From positions 33,963 to 97,962 of the forward strand of contig DAOUKG010000035.1 in assembly GCA_034421575.1 (NCBI GenBank): 64,000 nucleotides of DNA, read 5' to 3'. The notes under the pieces are model-generated. The model made no database searches, was not told the origin of the DNA, and was given only the letters and a program-made list of their open reading frames with translations. Position numbers and translations under genes: made by a program. Of the stretch, positions 34,844-43,349 are shown in pieces. Source of the DNA: VXLM01 sp034421575. Its GTDB lineage: Bacteria; Chloroflexota; Dehalococcoidia; Lucifugimonadales; VXLM01. Every line of letters begins with the position of its first letter. Position 1 is the first letter of the stretch.

Positions 34844-36166
34844 TCAGATATACCCCTCATCCCGTAGGGCGACGAGCGAGCGCTCGAAGGCCTCGATGGT
34901 GCGGTCGACCTGGGCGTCGGTGTGGGCGGCGGAGGTCATGAAGCCGATGCCGCCGAACATGTCGATGCCCTCGTTGAGCATGGCGAGCTTGAGCATCTCG
35001 ATCTTCCTGCCGGACGTGGCGGCCATCAGTTGGTCGTGAGGGACCTGTGAGATGTCCTGGTCGTTGGTCTCGCCCTCGACTCCGAGGGCGACGTGGACGA
35101 TGGATGAGACGCCGTGCACGTGGCCGCTGACTTCCTGCTTGGTGAGGGCGTTTCGCAGGCCGCGCTTGAGCCTGTCAGCGGCCGCGTCGGCAAGCTCGGT
35201 GATCGGCTCGGACTCGATGATCTCAAGGGCCGCTATTCCCGCCACGGCTGAGATGGGGTTGGCGTTGAAGGTGCCGGGATGGACGAACCGCTTGGCGGGG
35301 TCAGGATCGCCCATCGGTTCGAAGATGTCAGCGCGTCCACCGACGGCCCCGCCTGGGAGTCCGCCGGCGACGATCTTGGCCATGGAGCAGAGGTCGGGCA
35401 TGATGCCGTATTTGCCCTGCGCGCCACCACGTGACACCCGGAAGCCCATGATGACCTCGTCCATGATCATGAGGACGCCGTGTCGCTGGGTTATCTCTCG
35501 CACCGATTCGAGGAAAGCGGGGTTCTGAACGGGGAACTGTCCCCAGTGTGCCCCCGTCGGCTCCATGATGACGGCGGCTACGTCGGTGTCCTTAGTCAAG
35601 TACGCATCGAGGGCGTCGGGGTCCGGCTCGACGACGGCTACGGTGGACCGGGTCTCGCTGGGGACGCCGTAGGGCGCCGTTATGCCGGCCTCGATGGCGA
35701 CGTAGTCGTGCCAGCCGTCGTAGTGTTCCCGGAACTTCACGAGGCGGGTCTTGCCGGTGAAACCGCGAGCCAGCCGGATGGCAAGCAGCGTTGCCTCGGT
35801 ACCGCTGGCGGTGAAGCGCACGCGCTCGGCGGAGGGCATGAGGCCGGTGATGAGGTCGGCCCAGCGGATCTCGTGGGGGATCGTGGTGCCCATGTGAGTC
35901 CCGTTCCTCACCTGTCGCTCAACAGCCTCGGTGATCTCCGGGCGGTTATTGCCGAGAATGAGGGAACCGAATCCGATTACGTAGTCTATGAGCTGGTTGC
36001 CGTCCACGTCCCACTTCACGGCGCCGTCTCCGCGCTTGACGTAGAAGGGGTGCGGATACATGACGCGCGACTGTGCGGCGCCGCCCGCGACGACCTCCTT
36101 GCCTGCGGCGTAGAGCTCGGCGGACTTCCGGTGGGTCTCGTAGAACCGTTCGAGGATGGTTGGCAT
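34844..36166 (-). CDS. Class III aminotransferase, glutamate-1-semialdehyde aminomutase-like
   Basis: A 440-residue PLP enzyme. The PLP lysine is Lys264 in SMAKIVAGGLPGG, the ring-contact aspartate is in IMDEVIMGFR (Asp236), and SGTEATLLAIRLARGFTGK binds the phosphate. The N-terminus (VMYPHPFYVKRGDGAVKWDVDGNQLIDY) resembles HemL, but genomic context (Fic, SDR, racemase-like genes) and deviations suggest a catabolic amine transaminase or aminomutase rather than tetrapyrrole synthesis. The gene is divergent from the SDR at 36388, with about 220 bases between them containing one ATTCCCGCTTTCGCGGGAAT hairpin repeat. Confidence 0.88.
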   Translation of the reverse strand: MPTILERFYETHRKSAELYAAGKEVVAGGAAQSRVMYPHPFYVKRGDGAVKWDVDGNQLIDYVIGFGSLILGNNRPEITEAVERQVRNGTHMGTTIPHEIRWADLITGLMPSAERVRFTASGTEATLLAIRLARGFTGKTRLVKFREHYDGWHDYVAIEAGITAPYGVPSETRSTVAVVEPDPDALDAYLTKDTDVAAVIMEPTGAHWGQFPVQNPAFLESVREITQRHGVLMIMDEVIMGFRVSRGGAQGKYGIMPDLCSMAKIVAGGLPGGAVGGRADIFEPMGDPDPAKRFVHPGTFNANPISAVAGIAALEIIESEPITELADAAADRLKRGLRNALTKQEVSGHVHGVSSIVHVALGVEGETNDQDISQVPHDQLMAATSGRKIEMLKLAMLNEGIDMFGGIGFMTSAAHTDAQVDRTIEAFERSLVALRDEGYI

Positions 36167-36387
36167 GTTGTTGGCCTCTCAGGTGATCGTTCGTGGCGGA
36201 TTGTACTACAAGTTGGGTGTTGGGACGGGTTGTAGGAGGACGTATCTTGATTCCTGTCGCTGGAGCGGAAGGTGGATTCCCGCTTTCGCGGGAATGACGG
36301 TGTGGAGTTATTGCTATAAACGTGCATTTGAAGGATTATGACGCGGGTATGACGAATTGGCATAAGCATTGAGATTGGAGAAGTCGT

Positions 36388-37218
36388 ATGTCAGAAACCA
36401 TTGACCTCAGTGGACAGGCAGCCCTCGTGACAGGTGGCGGCAGGGGAATAGGTCGCGCGACTGCCGTTGCGCTGGGTGAGGCGGGCGCTTCGGTGGCTGT
36501 GACGTCGCGTACCGTGGAGCAGGTGGATGAGACGGTGCGGATGATACGAACCGCCGGTGGGACCGCCGAGGCGTTTCCGGCGGATGTTTCGGAACCTGCA
36601 ACGGTTGAACGGCTGGTGAGGGACGTTACAGCGTGTCTTGGCCCGATCGACTTGCTGGTCAACAACGCGGGCTTGTCGGGTCCTCCGGGACGTGACTGGG
36701 AGCACGACCCCGAGCGCTGGTGGTATGTAATCTCGGTAAACGTTCGGGGGCCGTACCTGCTGTCGCGCGCGGTGATTCCGGGAATGATTGAGCGTGGACG
36801 CGGGCGTATCGTCAACGTACTCGGAAGCTCCTCCTACCTCGCCTCGCCCTACAACTCGGCGTATACAACGTCGAAGGCGGCGCTGTACAGCCTGACACGC
36901 TCACTCGCGGCTGCGACTGCTGAGTACGGCATCTCCGTCTTCAACTACGGCCCCGGGCTGGTGCGGACTGAACTGACTGAGTACATGGCCGGGCCGGACA
37001 TGCCGCGTCCCGCCGCAGAGGCCATGGCAGCAGCGCTACAGACAGACCTTCGAATCGAGCCGGAAGTCTCAGCCGAAGGAGTGGTGTACATCGCTTCGGG
37101 GAAGGCGGATGCGGCGAGCGGACGGTATCTCGATGTGCGTTGGGGCATCGAAGAAATGGTTGCGCGGGTCGTCGATTCGGGGGACGATGAGTTGTATACG
37201 CTTCAACTGAGGAAGTGA
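36388..37218 (+). CDS. Short-chain dehydrogenase/reductase
   Basis: A 276-residue classical SDR. TGGGRGIG lies at residues 15-22, NNAG near 91, and the catalytic Ser/Tyr/Lys in LGSSSYLASPYNSAYTTSKAAL. The SRTVEQ segment after the second strand fits an NADP(H) preference. After the fold, the last about 30 residues (VDSGDDELYTLQLRK) extend beyond typical length. A racemase-like gene starts 22 bases after its stop, so the two likely act on the same compound. Substrate unknown. Confidence 0.9.
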   Translation: MSETIDLSGQAALVTGGGRGIGRATAVALGEAGASVAVTSRTVEQVDETVRMIRTAGGTAEAFPADVSEPATVERLVRDVTACLGPIDLLVNNAGLSGPPGRDWEHDPERWWYVISVNVRGPYLLSRAVIPGMIERGRGRIVNVLGSSSYLASPYNSAYTTSKAALYSLTRSLAAATAEYGISVFNYGPGLVRTELTEYMAGPDMPRPAAEAMAAALQTDLRIEPEVSAEGVVYIASGKADAASGRYLDVRWGIEEMVARVVDSGDDELYTLQLRK

Positions 37219-37240
37219 ACGGCGGTTGCCCGGAGGTCAC

Positions 37241-37906
37241 ATGGCGCGAAAGGTTGGGATGGTCCATACGGTGGAGAAGCTGATTCCCATGTGGGATGAA
37301 CTGGCAGAGGAGATGATGCCGGGAATGGAGATAATTCACCTCGTGGACGAGGGACTGCTGAAGGAAATCGTCGCCGGTGGTGAGCTGAATGAAGAGCGAG
37401 TCTCTCGCCTCGCGTCGCTGGCGACTGCGGCGGAAGCGTCCGGCGCTGAGGCCGTCATGCTCACCTGCTCAACCGTGGGGCCGGGAGTCGATACGGCCAA
37501 GGACAGCGTCGATGTGCCGTTCCTCAAGGTCGACGAGGCAATGGCCGACCGCGCGGCTGAGCTTGGCCCCCGCATCGGCGTCATAGCGACCCTGCACACG
37601 ACCCTCACTCCGACATCCGACCTCGTGCGGGATCGAGCATCCGAGCAGGGCAGGGAAGTCCACGTCGAAACCGTTCTGTGTCAGGGTGCGTTCGAGGCCC
37701 TCGGCGTGGGAGACACCGACACTCACGATAGGATCGTGATCGAGAACCTCAAAGAGCTCATGGGCCGTGTCGATGTTGTGGTGCTGGCACAGGCAACAAT
37801 GGCCCGTGTAGCTGATCTTATCTCTGATGAAGACAAGACCGTACCGATTCTGTCGAGTCCGAGGATGGGTGTGGAGAGGTTGAGGAGCATTCTGGCGGGG
37901 GAGTGA
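37241..37906 (+). CDS. Asp/Glu racemase-superfamily protein lacking the second catalytic cysteine
   Basis: A 221-residue protein with the two-domain racemase layout. The first catalytic cysteine is present as Cys76 in VMLTCSTVGPG. At the matching place in the second half, VDVVVLAQATMARV, Gln184 replaces cysteine. A two-base racemisation is therefore unlikely, and a decarboxylase, isomerase or hydrolase-like reaction is more plausible. GGAGG precedes ATG 37241; a TTG 15 bases earlier is less likely. It follows the SDR gene closely. Confidence 0.82.
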   Translation: MARKVGMVHTVEKLIPMWDELAEEMMPGMEIIHLVDEGLLKEIVAGGELNEERVSRLASLATAAEASGAEAVMLTCSTVGPGVDTAKDSVDVPFLKVDEAMADRAAELGPRIGVIATLHTTLTPTSDLVRDRASEQGREVHVETVLCQGAFEALGVGDTDTHDRIVIENLKELMGRVDVVVLAQATMARVADLISDEDKTVPILSSPRMGVERLRSILAGE

Positions 37907-37930
37907 GACCCAGCGGCCTCTCCTGTGGCG

Positions 37931-39091
37931 CTACTTCCCTTTCGCCGGCTTCGGCTTGAGGTAGAGGCAGGCCATACGCGCCACTTCAAGGGCGTTCTTG
38001 CCACGCTTATTGCGTATGGTGGTGTCCGCGCCGAGGGCCATGAGCTGCTCGGCGGCGTCTTTGTAGCCCCCGTACGTGGCGAGGTGTAACGGCGTGCGAC
38101 CCTTGTCGTCCTGCGCGTTGATGTTCGCGCCGTGCTCCGCCAAGGCCGCGATGACCTTGTCGATTGGCGGGTATGTCCACTCGATGGGCACCGCGTCGAG
38201 GGGCGCGGCTGCTTTGTGGAGCGGAGTCTTCTTGCCGGAGTTGAGGGCGTTGGGATCGGCGCCGTTGGCGAGAAGGGTCTCTGCGGTGGCGGGAGCGCCT
38301 GCAGCGGCGGCCCAGTGGAGGGGAGTAGTCCGGTCGGAGTGACGGGCATCGACGGTGGAAGGGTCTTCCCCAAGAATTCTTCTAACACGCTCATCGTCGT
38401 CGAGGGCGGAGGCGGAGAATATGTCGTAGTACGCGCCGTGTTCGAGCAGTATCCTTGCGACCTCGCGCCGCCTGTCCCACTGGTGGCCGGCCTGTGACGC
38501 ACGGTGGAGGGCAGTGTCGGCGTTGGCGTTGAGCCGCGCTTCCATGACCTTGCCCGCGCCGTGTTGAAGGAGCAGCTCAGTGAGGGCAGGATGGCCAAAG
38601 GTGGCGGTGATGTGCAGTAGGGAGCGGTGACTCGATGTCATAGCGTGGACGGGCTCAATGCCGATCTGAGCGGCATCGGCCATGCCCAATTCGAAGATCA
38701 GGCGGAATTTTTCGATGCCAAACTGTCCGTGTGAGGCCTTCCACGCGGCGTTGTGGACGGGACTGAATGCTCCCTCCGGATATTCGAACCGAGCGCCCTT
38801 TTCGACGAGGAAGCGGACCACGTCATCATAATCTCTTTGAGCGAAGGCGGCGGAGAGGGCAGCCGCGCCGGCCGTTTCGATCAGCGAAGGGTGATTGGAG
38901 AGCAGGCACTTCATCCGGTCCAGGTCCGGGGAATAGCTCCCCTCGCCGTCCAATACAGCCGCCTCGACGAACTCCTGCTCTGCAAGCGTCATGTCGGCCC
39001 GCTTCTTCCGCGACCAGTCCAGGTCTTCAATGGCCTTCCAGACCCATTCGACGCGCTGTTCTCGAGTGGGTTCTTGTCGCTTGGCAGGCAT
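37931..39091 (-). CDS. Ankyrin-repeat protein
   Basis: A 386-residue protein with several ankyrin repeats. The best are DRTTPLHWAAAAGAPATAETLLANGADPNALN, KKTPLHKAAA...EHGANINAQD and KGRTPLHLATYGGYKDAAEQLMALGADTTIRN near the C-terminus, with weaker ones around SLLHITATFGHPALTELLLQHGA. No signal peptide or catalytic domain is visible, so a cytoplasmic protein-binding role is likely. The N-terminal 60 residues are not repeats and may form a capping domain. It is convergent with the racemase-like gene. Confidence 0.88.
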   Translation of the reverse strand: MPAKRQEPTREQRVEWVWKAIEDLDWSRKKRADMTLAEQEFVEAAVLDGEGSYSPDLDRMKCLLSNHPSLIETAGAAALSAAFAQRDYDDVVRFLVEKGARFEYPEGAFSPVHNAAWKASHGQFGIEKFRLIFELGMADAAQIGIEPVHAMTSSHRSLLHITATFGHPALTELLLQHGAGKVMEARLNANADTALHRASQAGHQWDRRREVARILLEHGAYYDIFSASALDDDERVRRILGEDPSTVDARHSDRTTPLHWAAAAGAPATAETLLANGADPNALNSGKKTPLHKAAAPLDAVPIEWTYPPIDKVIAALAEHGANINAQDDKGRTPLHLATYGGYKDAAEQLMALGADTTIRNKRGKNALEVARMACLYLKPKPAKGK

Positions 39092-39181
39092 GGGGGTGCT
39101 CCAGAGTAAAGAAGAAAGTATTGCGTAGAAAGGGGGGGTGTTCGCTCTCCCGGTAATGGTATTTCGTTGAAGCAGTAGCTG

Positions 39182-39907
39182 CTAACCCGTATTCAATGCT
39201 CGATGACCGAGGATGCGCGTATAGTCGGCGTTGGTGATGAAGGGTTTGACCTGCTGAACGAATTCGGCGAGGGACTCCTCGACCGTTGCGTCGGTCGTGT
39301 CGATCTCGATCTTGCGCGGAATGAGCGACTTCTCGAACTCCTCGTCGTAACGGGCAAGAACGGTCTCGGCGTCTTCGCCCTTGAAGTACGTGGCGGCGTG
39401 ACGCCCCGGAAACGGTGTCTCGTGCTTGTTGGCCATGCGTTGTCGGATGGCGTCGGGAGAGGCCTTGACGAGCACGAGGACCATGTCGGGGTAGAACTCG
39501 TTGACCTCGGCGTCGATGCTGCGCGCCATATTTCGCCGGTCGGCATACATCCCCGGCTTGCCGTAGCCGTAGTACAGGGGAGCGTAGACCGCGTCACCGT
39601 AGTACCAGTCCATGAGGAACAGATCGGGCATCATTATGTAGCCCTTTGTGAGCTTGTTGAAGAACTGGTAGCGCTGGTAGTGCTCCATCAGGTGAGGGTT
39701 GAGGGTGAGCATCTGGCTCTCGGACAGCTCCTTGTGGTGCTCGTGACCCTCGGCATGGACGACGTGAGGCAGCACAAAGTGGTCGTGGAAAGAGAAGCTC
39801 GGCGGAGGACGGAACTCCTGCCCCGTAAGGCCACACCACCACCTGTCGATTTCCACCCCAAGCGTATGCTTGCCGGCGTATTCGCAGCCGATCATGAGAA
39901 GTCGCAT
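39182..39907 (-). CDS. P-loop-like protein with altered Walker A; paralogue of 14633-15334
   Basis: A 241-residue protein that shares its layout with the gene at 14633. MRLLMIGCEYAGKHTL has the P-loop glycines and Lys13 but His14 in place of the usual Ser/Thr. It also has FHDHFVLPHV, then the shared block YAPLYYGYGKPGMYADRRNM with ARSIDAE. VLVLVKASPDAIRQRM follows, then IDTTDATVEESLAEFV. The conserved block in the middle differs from known nucleoside kinases that I can recall. The start at 39907 is set by alignment with the paralogue; a longer frame reaches 39967, and no strong ribosome site marks either. It lies 81 bases downstream of an SDR gene on the same strand. Confidence 0.75.
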   Translation of the reverse strand: MRLLMIGCEYAGKHTLGVEIDRWWCGLTGQEFRPPPSFSFHDHFVLPHVVHAEGHEHHKELSESQMLTLNPHLMEHYQRYQFFNKLTKGYIMMPDLFLMDWYYGDAVYAPLYYGYGKPGMYADRRNMARSIDAEVNEFYPDMVLVLVKASPDAIRQRMANKHETPFPGRHAATYFKGEDAETVLARYDEEFEKSLIPRKIEIDTTDATVEESLAEFVQQVKPFITNADYTRILGHRALNTG

Positions 39908-39988
39908 GGTTGTAGGTACTTTTCCATAGTGTGATGAGGTTTGTAGGCCCGTCTTTGTATCTCTCACCCGCCGGAGGGGGAGTTCGGG

Positions 39989-40795
39989 TTACGAAGCCGT
40001 GCGAACTCCCCCGGTGAGTCCGCCGTCGACGACGAGACTCGCGCCCGTGACGTACTTGGCGTCGTCGGAGGCGAGGAAGAGCGCGGCGTGGGCGACGTCC
40101 CAGGACTCGCCCTGCTTGCCGATGGGGATCATGGCATCTCTGAGACTCATCATTTCCTCGACGTCGCCGCCCCATGCCTGTGTGAGTGACGCCTCGACGA
40201 ATGGAGTGCGCATCATGCCGGGCAGGATAGCGTTGCACCGAATTCCCTGGGCGGCGAACTCGATGGCGATCTCGCGAGAGAGGGCGACCATGCCGAGCTT
40301 CGACGCGCCGTAGGGTCCGGACAGGGCGGGCAGTGTGCGGATGCCGTTGATGGACGAGATGTTGACGATCGAGCCGCCTCCCTGCTCGATCATCTGCGGG
40401 ACGACCGCGCGGCACATGAGGAAGATGCTCTTGAGATTGACATCGAGAGTGCGGTCCCAGTCGTCCTCGGTGATTTCGAGGATGCCGCCTGGTATCTCGA
40501 TGCCGACATTGTTGTGGAGTACGTCGATACGACCGTACTCGCTGACGCATTCTCGGGCGATACGGTTGCAGTCTTTTGCGCTACTCACGTCGGCCTGGGA
40601 GGTGAAGCACGTGCCGCCCTCGGCATCGATAAGGCGCTTTGTCTCCTCTGCAGCTTCGAGGTTGTAGTCGACGAGCATGACACTCGCGCCCTCGCGGGCA
40701 AAGAGCATGGCGGTAGCCTTGCCGTTACCAATGCCGGGACCGACAGATCCCGCGCCTGTGACTATGGCAATCTTGTCCCGTAGACGGTCTCCCAT
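39989..40795 (-). CDS. Short-chain dehydrogenase/reductase
   Basis: A 268-residue SDR beginning MGDRLRDKIAIVTGAGSVGPGIGNG; the glycine motif is stretched relative to the usual TGxxxGIG. ARDxD-type cofactor segment reads LVDYNLE, so NAD(H) is likely. NNVG occurs near 92 and the catalytic Ser/Tyr/Lys in SSINGIRTLPALSGPYGASKLG. The end, VTGASLVVDGGLTGG, is typical of dehydrogenases of the FabG-like branch. GAGG lies upstream of ATG 40795; the frame extends to 40846 without support. Substrate unknown. Confidence 0.9.
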   Translation of the reverse strand: MGDRLRDKIAIVTGAGSVGPGIGNGKATAMLFAREGASVMLVDYNLEAAEETKRLIDAEGGTCFTSQADVSSAKDCNRIARECVSEYGRIDVLHNNVGIEIPGGILEITEDDWDRTLDVNLKSIFLMCRAVVPQMIEQGGGSIVNISSINGIRTLPALSGPYGASKLGMVALSREIAIEFAAQGIRCNAILPGMMRTPFVEASLTQAWGGDVEEMMSLRDAMIPIGKQGESWDVAHAALFLASDDAKYVTGASLVVDGGLTGGVRTAS

Positions 40796-40910
40796 ATCGT
40801 GAGCCTCTTTTCCTGATGAGTGATGTGGTGGCGGACATGATACCACCGCAGGGCGAAGGCAACGAGGGTGAACGCAATTCGCATGGCTGAAACGCCGGTA
40901 CGGTTCGCTC

Positions 40911-42335
40911 CTATTGTTGAAAGCGCAGAGAGTACAGATCGGCGTCCTTCATCACGAACCGCAGTCGCACGGGCTTGCCCGCCAGCTCGCTCACCGAGGA
41001 GCCGCCCTCCCACGCAACGGAGCGTGCGATCTCGTCGCCGACCAGCTCGCGGCACTCATTCACCCCATGGCCCGGCACAGGTCTGCCCTCAGCGTCCTGG
41101 ATCTCTACCCTGATGCTCCCGGCAGCGCTGGTGGAGTAGTTGATCTCCAACTGCTTGCCTGAGAATGTGAACGGACGGGTGGTCATCTCCCCGCCGTCGA
41201 AGGGCGCGTTGAGCGATGTAAAGCCGTCCAGGCGCAGAGTCATCCGCTCGAGGTAGGCCGTCTTCTGACCGTAGTTGCGGTTCACGTACAGCGACATCTC
41301 GGTGGGACCCGTCTGCACCACGCCGCACGCCGGATAGTTGTTCCGCGTCGTCCAGTTGTTGAGGCCGATGCCCGGCCTGACGAAACTCTCCCTGAACGTG
41401 AAGTCGTACGTCGTCGTGCCCGCCCGGGACGTGAGGAATACCCCGTCCGACACATCACCCACGCCACCGGCCCTTTCATCGACCTCTGCATCATAGAACC
41501 GTTGCACATCGTCAGTGATCACACGACTGTGGGCAAAGGCGATGTCGTCATCCCGGGAAATGTGACGCAAGTCCGCAAAGAAGATACGGCCCGGCAGTGA
41601 GATGTAGATGTGGGGGGCCCGGAAATAGGGTTGGGTCTGGTTCGTGTAGAGGTGTTCGGACGGAGTTGTCGTGCCAGTATTGCTGTACTCCATCAAGGTG
41701 GGCCCCGTCCAGTTGACGAAGTCCTCGGAGGTCGACCTCGCCGTGGCGCGTCTGCCGCCCTCCATGTGACGGACGTAGAGCAGGTAGAGCTCTTCCACCT
41801 CGGACCAGAACATCACGCTGTTCGCGTCGAAATGGTTCACCAGCTCTCTGGGCACTAAGGCTTCGTTGCGTATCTTTCTCCAATGAATGCCGTCAGATGA
41901 AACGTAGCCGACCAGTCCGCCCTCCTCGAAGGAGTTTGCCTTGTACCGCTCGGACTCGGGTACTCCAGAGCGACCGTCGACAAACGGGTAGAGGGGCCGG
42001 CCCCTGACGATGGCGTTGTTCTCGGTGGACCCATCCACATCCACGAGTCCCAGGCTGGGCTTCGTCCAGTTGATACCGTCGGCGCTCTCCGCATAGCACC
42101 AGTAGGCCATGTCGCCCCTGTAGTACATGCGGTAGATGTCGCCGTCCTTGATGACGTGGGTGTAGATGGAACGAGACCCAGCTGGCTCACGTTCCCATGG
42201 CCGGTCGTACTCGATGGCGACCCCTGCCGACTTCGGCTCCTGCAGCTTGAGCCTCGCGCCGTTGAGGCTTTCGACCAGGAAGCTGTCCACGAACAACTCC
42301 CGCCTCGAACCGATATCAGTTATTGCAGTTATCAC
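40911..42335 (-). CDS. Glycoside hydrolase family 32/43-like beta-propeller protein
   Basis: A 474-residue protein without a signal peptide. Repeated blade-like segments such as SIYTHVIKDGDIYRMYYRGD, YAESADGINWTKPSLG, YVSSDGIHWRKIR and WSEVEELYLLYVRHMEGGRRATARSTSEDFVNWTGPTLM are those of five-bladed glycosidase propellers ('DG..W' and 'YYR' motifs). The C-terminal 120 residues resemble a beta-sandwich. Such proteins cleave or bind oligosaccharides, but catalytic acids cannot be assigned with certainty. It stands alone between an SDR gene and a long intergenic stretch. Confidence 0.65.
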   Translation of the reverse strand: MITAITDIGSRRELFVDSFLVESLNGARLKLQEPKSAGVAIEYDRPWEREPAGSRSIYTHVIKDGDIYRMYYRGDMAYWCYAESADGINWTKPSLGLVDVDGSTENNAIVRGRPLYPFVDGRSGVPESERYKANSFEEGGLVGYVSSDGIHWRKIRNEALVPRELVNHFDANSVMFWSEVEELYLLYVRHMEGGRRATARSTSEDFVNWTGPTLMEYSNTGTTTPSEHLYTNQTQPYFRAPHIYISLPGRIFFADLRHISRDDDIAFAHSRVITDDVQRFYDAEVDERAGGVGDVSDGVFLTSRAGTTTYDFTFRESFVRPGIGLNNWTTRNNYPACGVVQTGPTEMSLYVNRNYGQKTAYLERMTLRLDGFTSLNAPFDGGEMTTRPFTFSGKQLEINYSTSAAGSIRVEIQDAEGRPVPGHGVNECRELVGDEIARSVAWEGGSSVSELAGKPVRLRFVMKDADLYSLRFQQ

Positions 42336-42633
42336 TTCCTGTTAACTCCTTCAACCGTCGTTAGTGTGCTGTGATGCCCTGTGAGGGCGAGGATCTGCCC
42401 GCGTTGGGATACGTATTGACCGGACACATTTGATACCAAGAGAGTTCCACTATGTTCAAAAGTTGCCCATCGGAGGAGTTTGAATCCCCATAAGTCTCAG
42501 ATACAAATGGGTGGGCCACGTGACCTTGAACTAAGGGATTTCCGTTTTATCAGGACTATATTCTAACAGTCTGAACCAACAATCCAACTGCACGCCAGGC
42601 GAGACGTCTCAGAGGGCCCGAACTGAAGGGGAG
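42336..42633. other. Intergenic stretch, nothing recognised
   Basis: About 300 bases that are less GC-rich than their surroundings. They contain none of the dispersed repeats seen elsewhere, no convincing open frame and no RNA gene that I can recognise. Confidence 0.5.
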
Positions 42634-43038
42634 CTACTCGGTGGAGGGGTCGTGCTCGACGACGATTTCCACCGGCGCGTTGCGCGCGACGATCAACTCC
42701 ATCGGCTCCGTCAGGCTGTCGTTGACGGGCTGATGTACCGAATTCGGCGGCACGTAGATGAAGTCGCCCGTTGCAATCGCCAAGCTGTTGTCGAGCTTCT
42801 TCCCGGTGAGGAATCGCCCCTTCCCCTTCAGCACGTAAATGGCGGACTCGCAGTTTACATGGTAGTGAGGCGAGGAAGCGCAACCGGGCGGGATGGTTGC
42901 AAAGGCAAGATGAATTCCCTCAGCACCCGCCAGCGCCTGCGACACGCCGGCCAGCCGCGTCATAGCGCCCGACGCGACCTCCACCTCAAGCTCGTCCGAC
43001 CTGATGACCTTGCACTCAACGTCGAGATCAGTATCCAT
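42634..43038 (-). CDS. Single-domain cupin protein
   Basis: A 134-residue cupin. IPPGCASSPHYHVNCESAIYVLKGKGRFLTG is motif one, with a His-x-His-x4-Glu metal site, and GDFIYVPPNSVHQPVND is motif two, with the last histidine. The length fits a small metal-binding cupin used as an isomerase, dioxygenase or sensor. There is no adjacent gene on the same strand, and function is unknown. Confidence 0.85.
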   Translation of the reverse strand: MDTDLDVECKVIRSDELEVEVASGAMTRLAGVSQALAGAEGIHLAFATIPPGCASSPHYHVNCESAIYVLKGKGRFLTGKKLDNSLAIATGDFIYVPPNSVHQPVNDSLTEPMELIVARNAPVEIVVEHDPSTE

Positions 43039-43349
43039 ACGGCAGGATTGTACTACCGACTATGCCAGACCGCCAACCGACCGTCCTTTGGCGTAACTGT
43101 GACCAACACTCCCCACCCCTATGGATACCCGCCTTCGCGGGTATGACGGCGCTGTGCTTAGAGAGGGTTTCGCACCAAGTCTGAACACTTTCCCTATGGC
43201 AGCGTCGCCAATTGTTCATCCGCCGCCCGTACAGCCGGTCAAACGAGACGGCGTTCATTTCGCAGACGCGCTCCCGGCAGTGGGGGACTACCGACTATGA
43301 CGCTTGTAGGGGATAATCAACCCAGATTTGTAGGGCAAGGAGAAACCTC
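43039..43349. other. Intergenic region
   Basis: No gene seen. One GGATACCCGCCTTCGCGGGT hairpin repeat lies at about 43124-43146. The CATGAGG-type start region of the arginase-like gene is preceded by AAGGAGA (43337-43343). Confidence 0.55.

Noticed and set aside
34844..36166. Naming the class III aminotransferase hemL
   Set aside because: The fold matches, but the context is catabolic and no other tetrapyrrole gene is nearby. Sequence alone does not separate it from amine transaminases.
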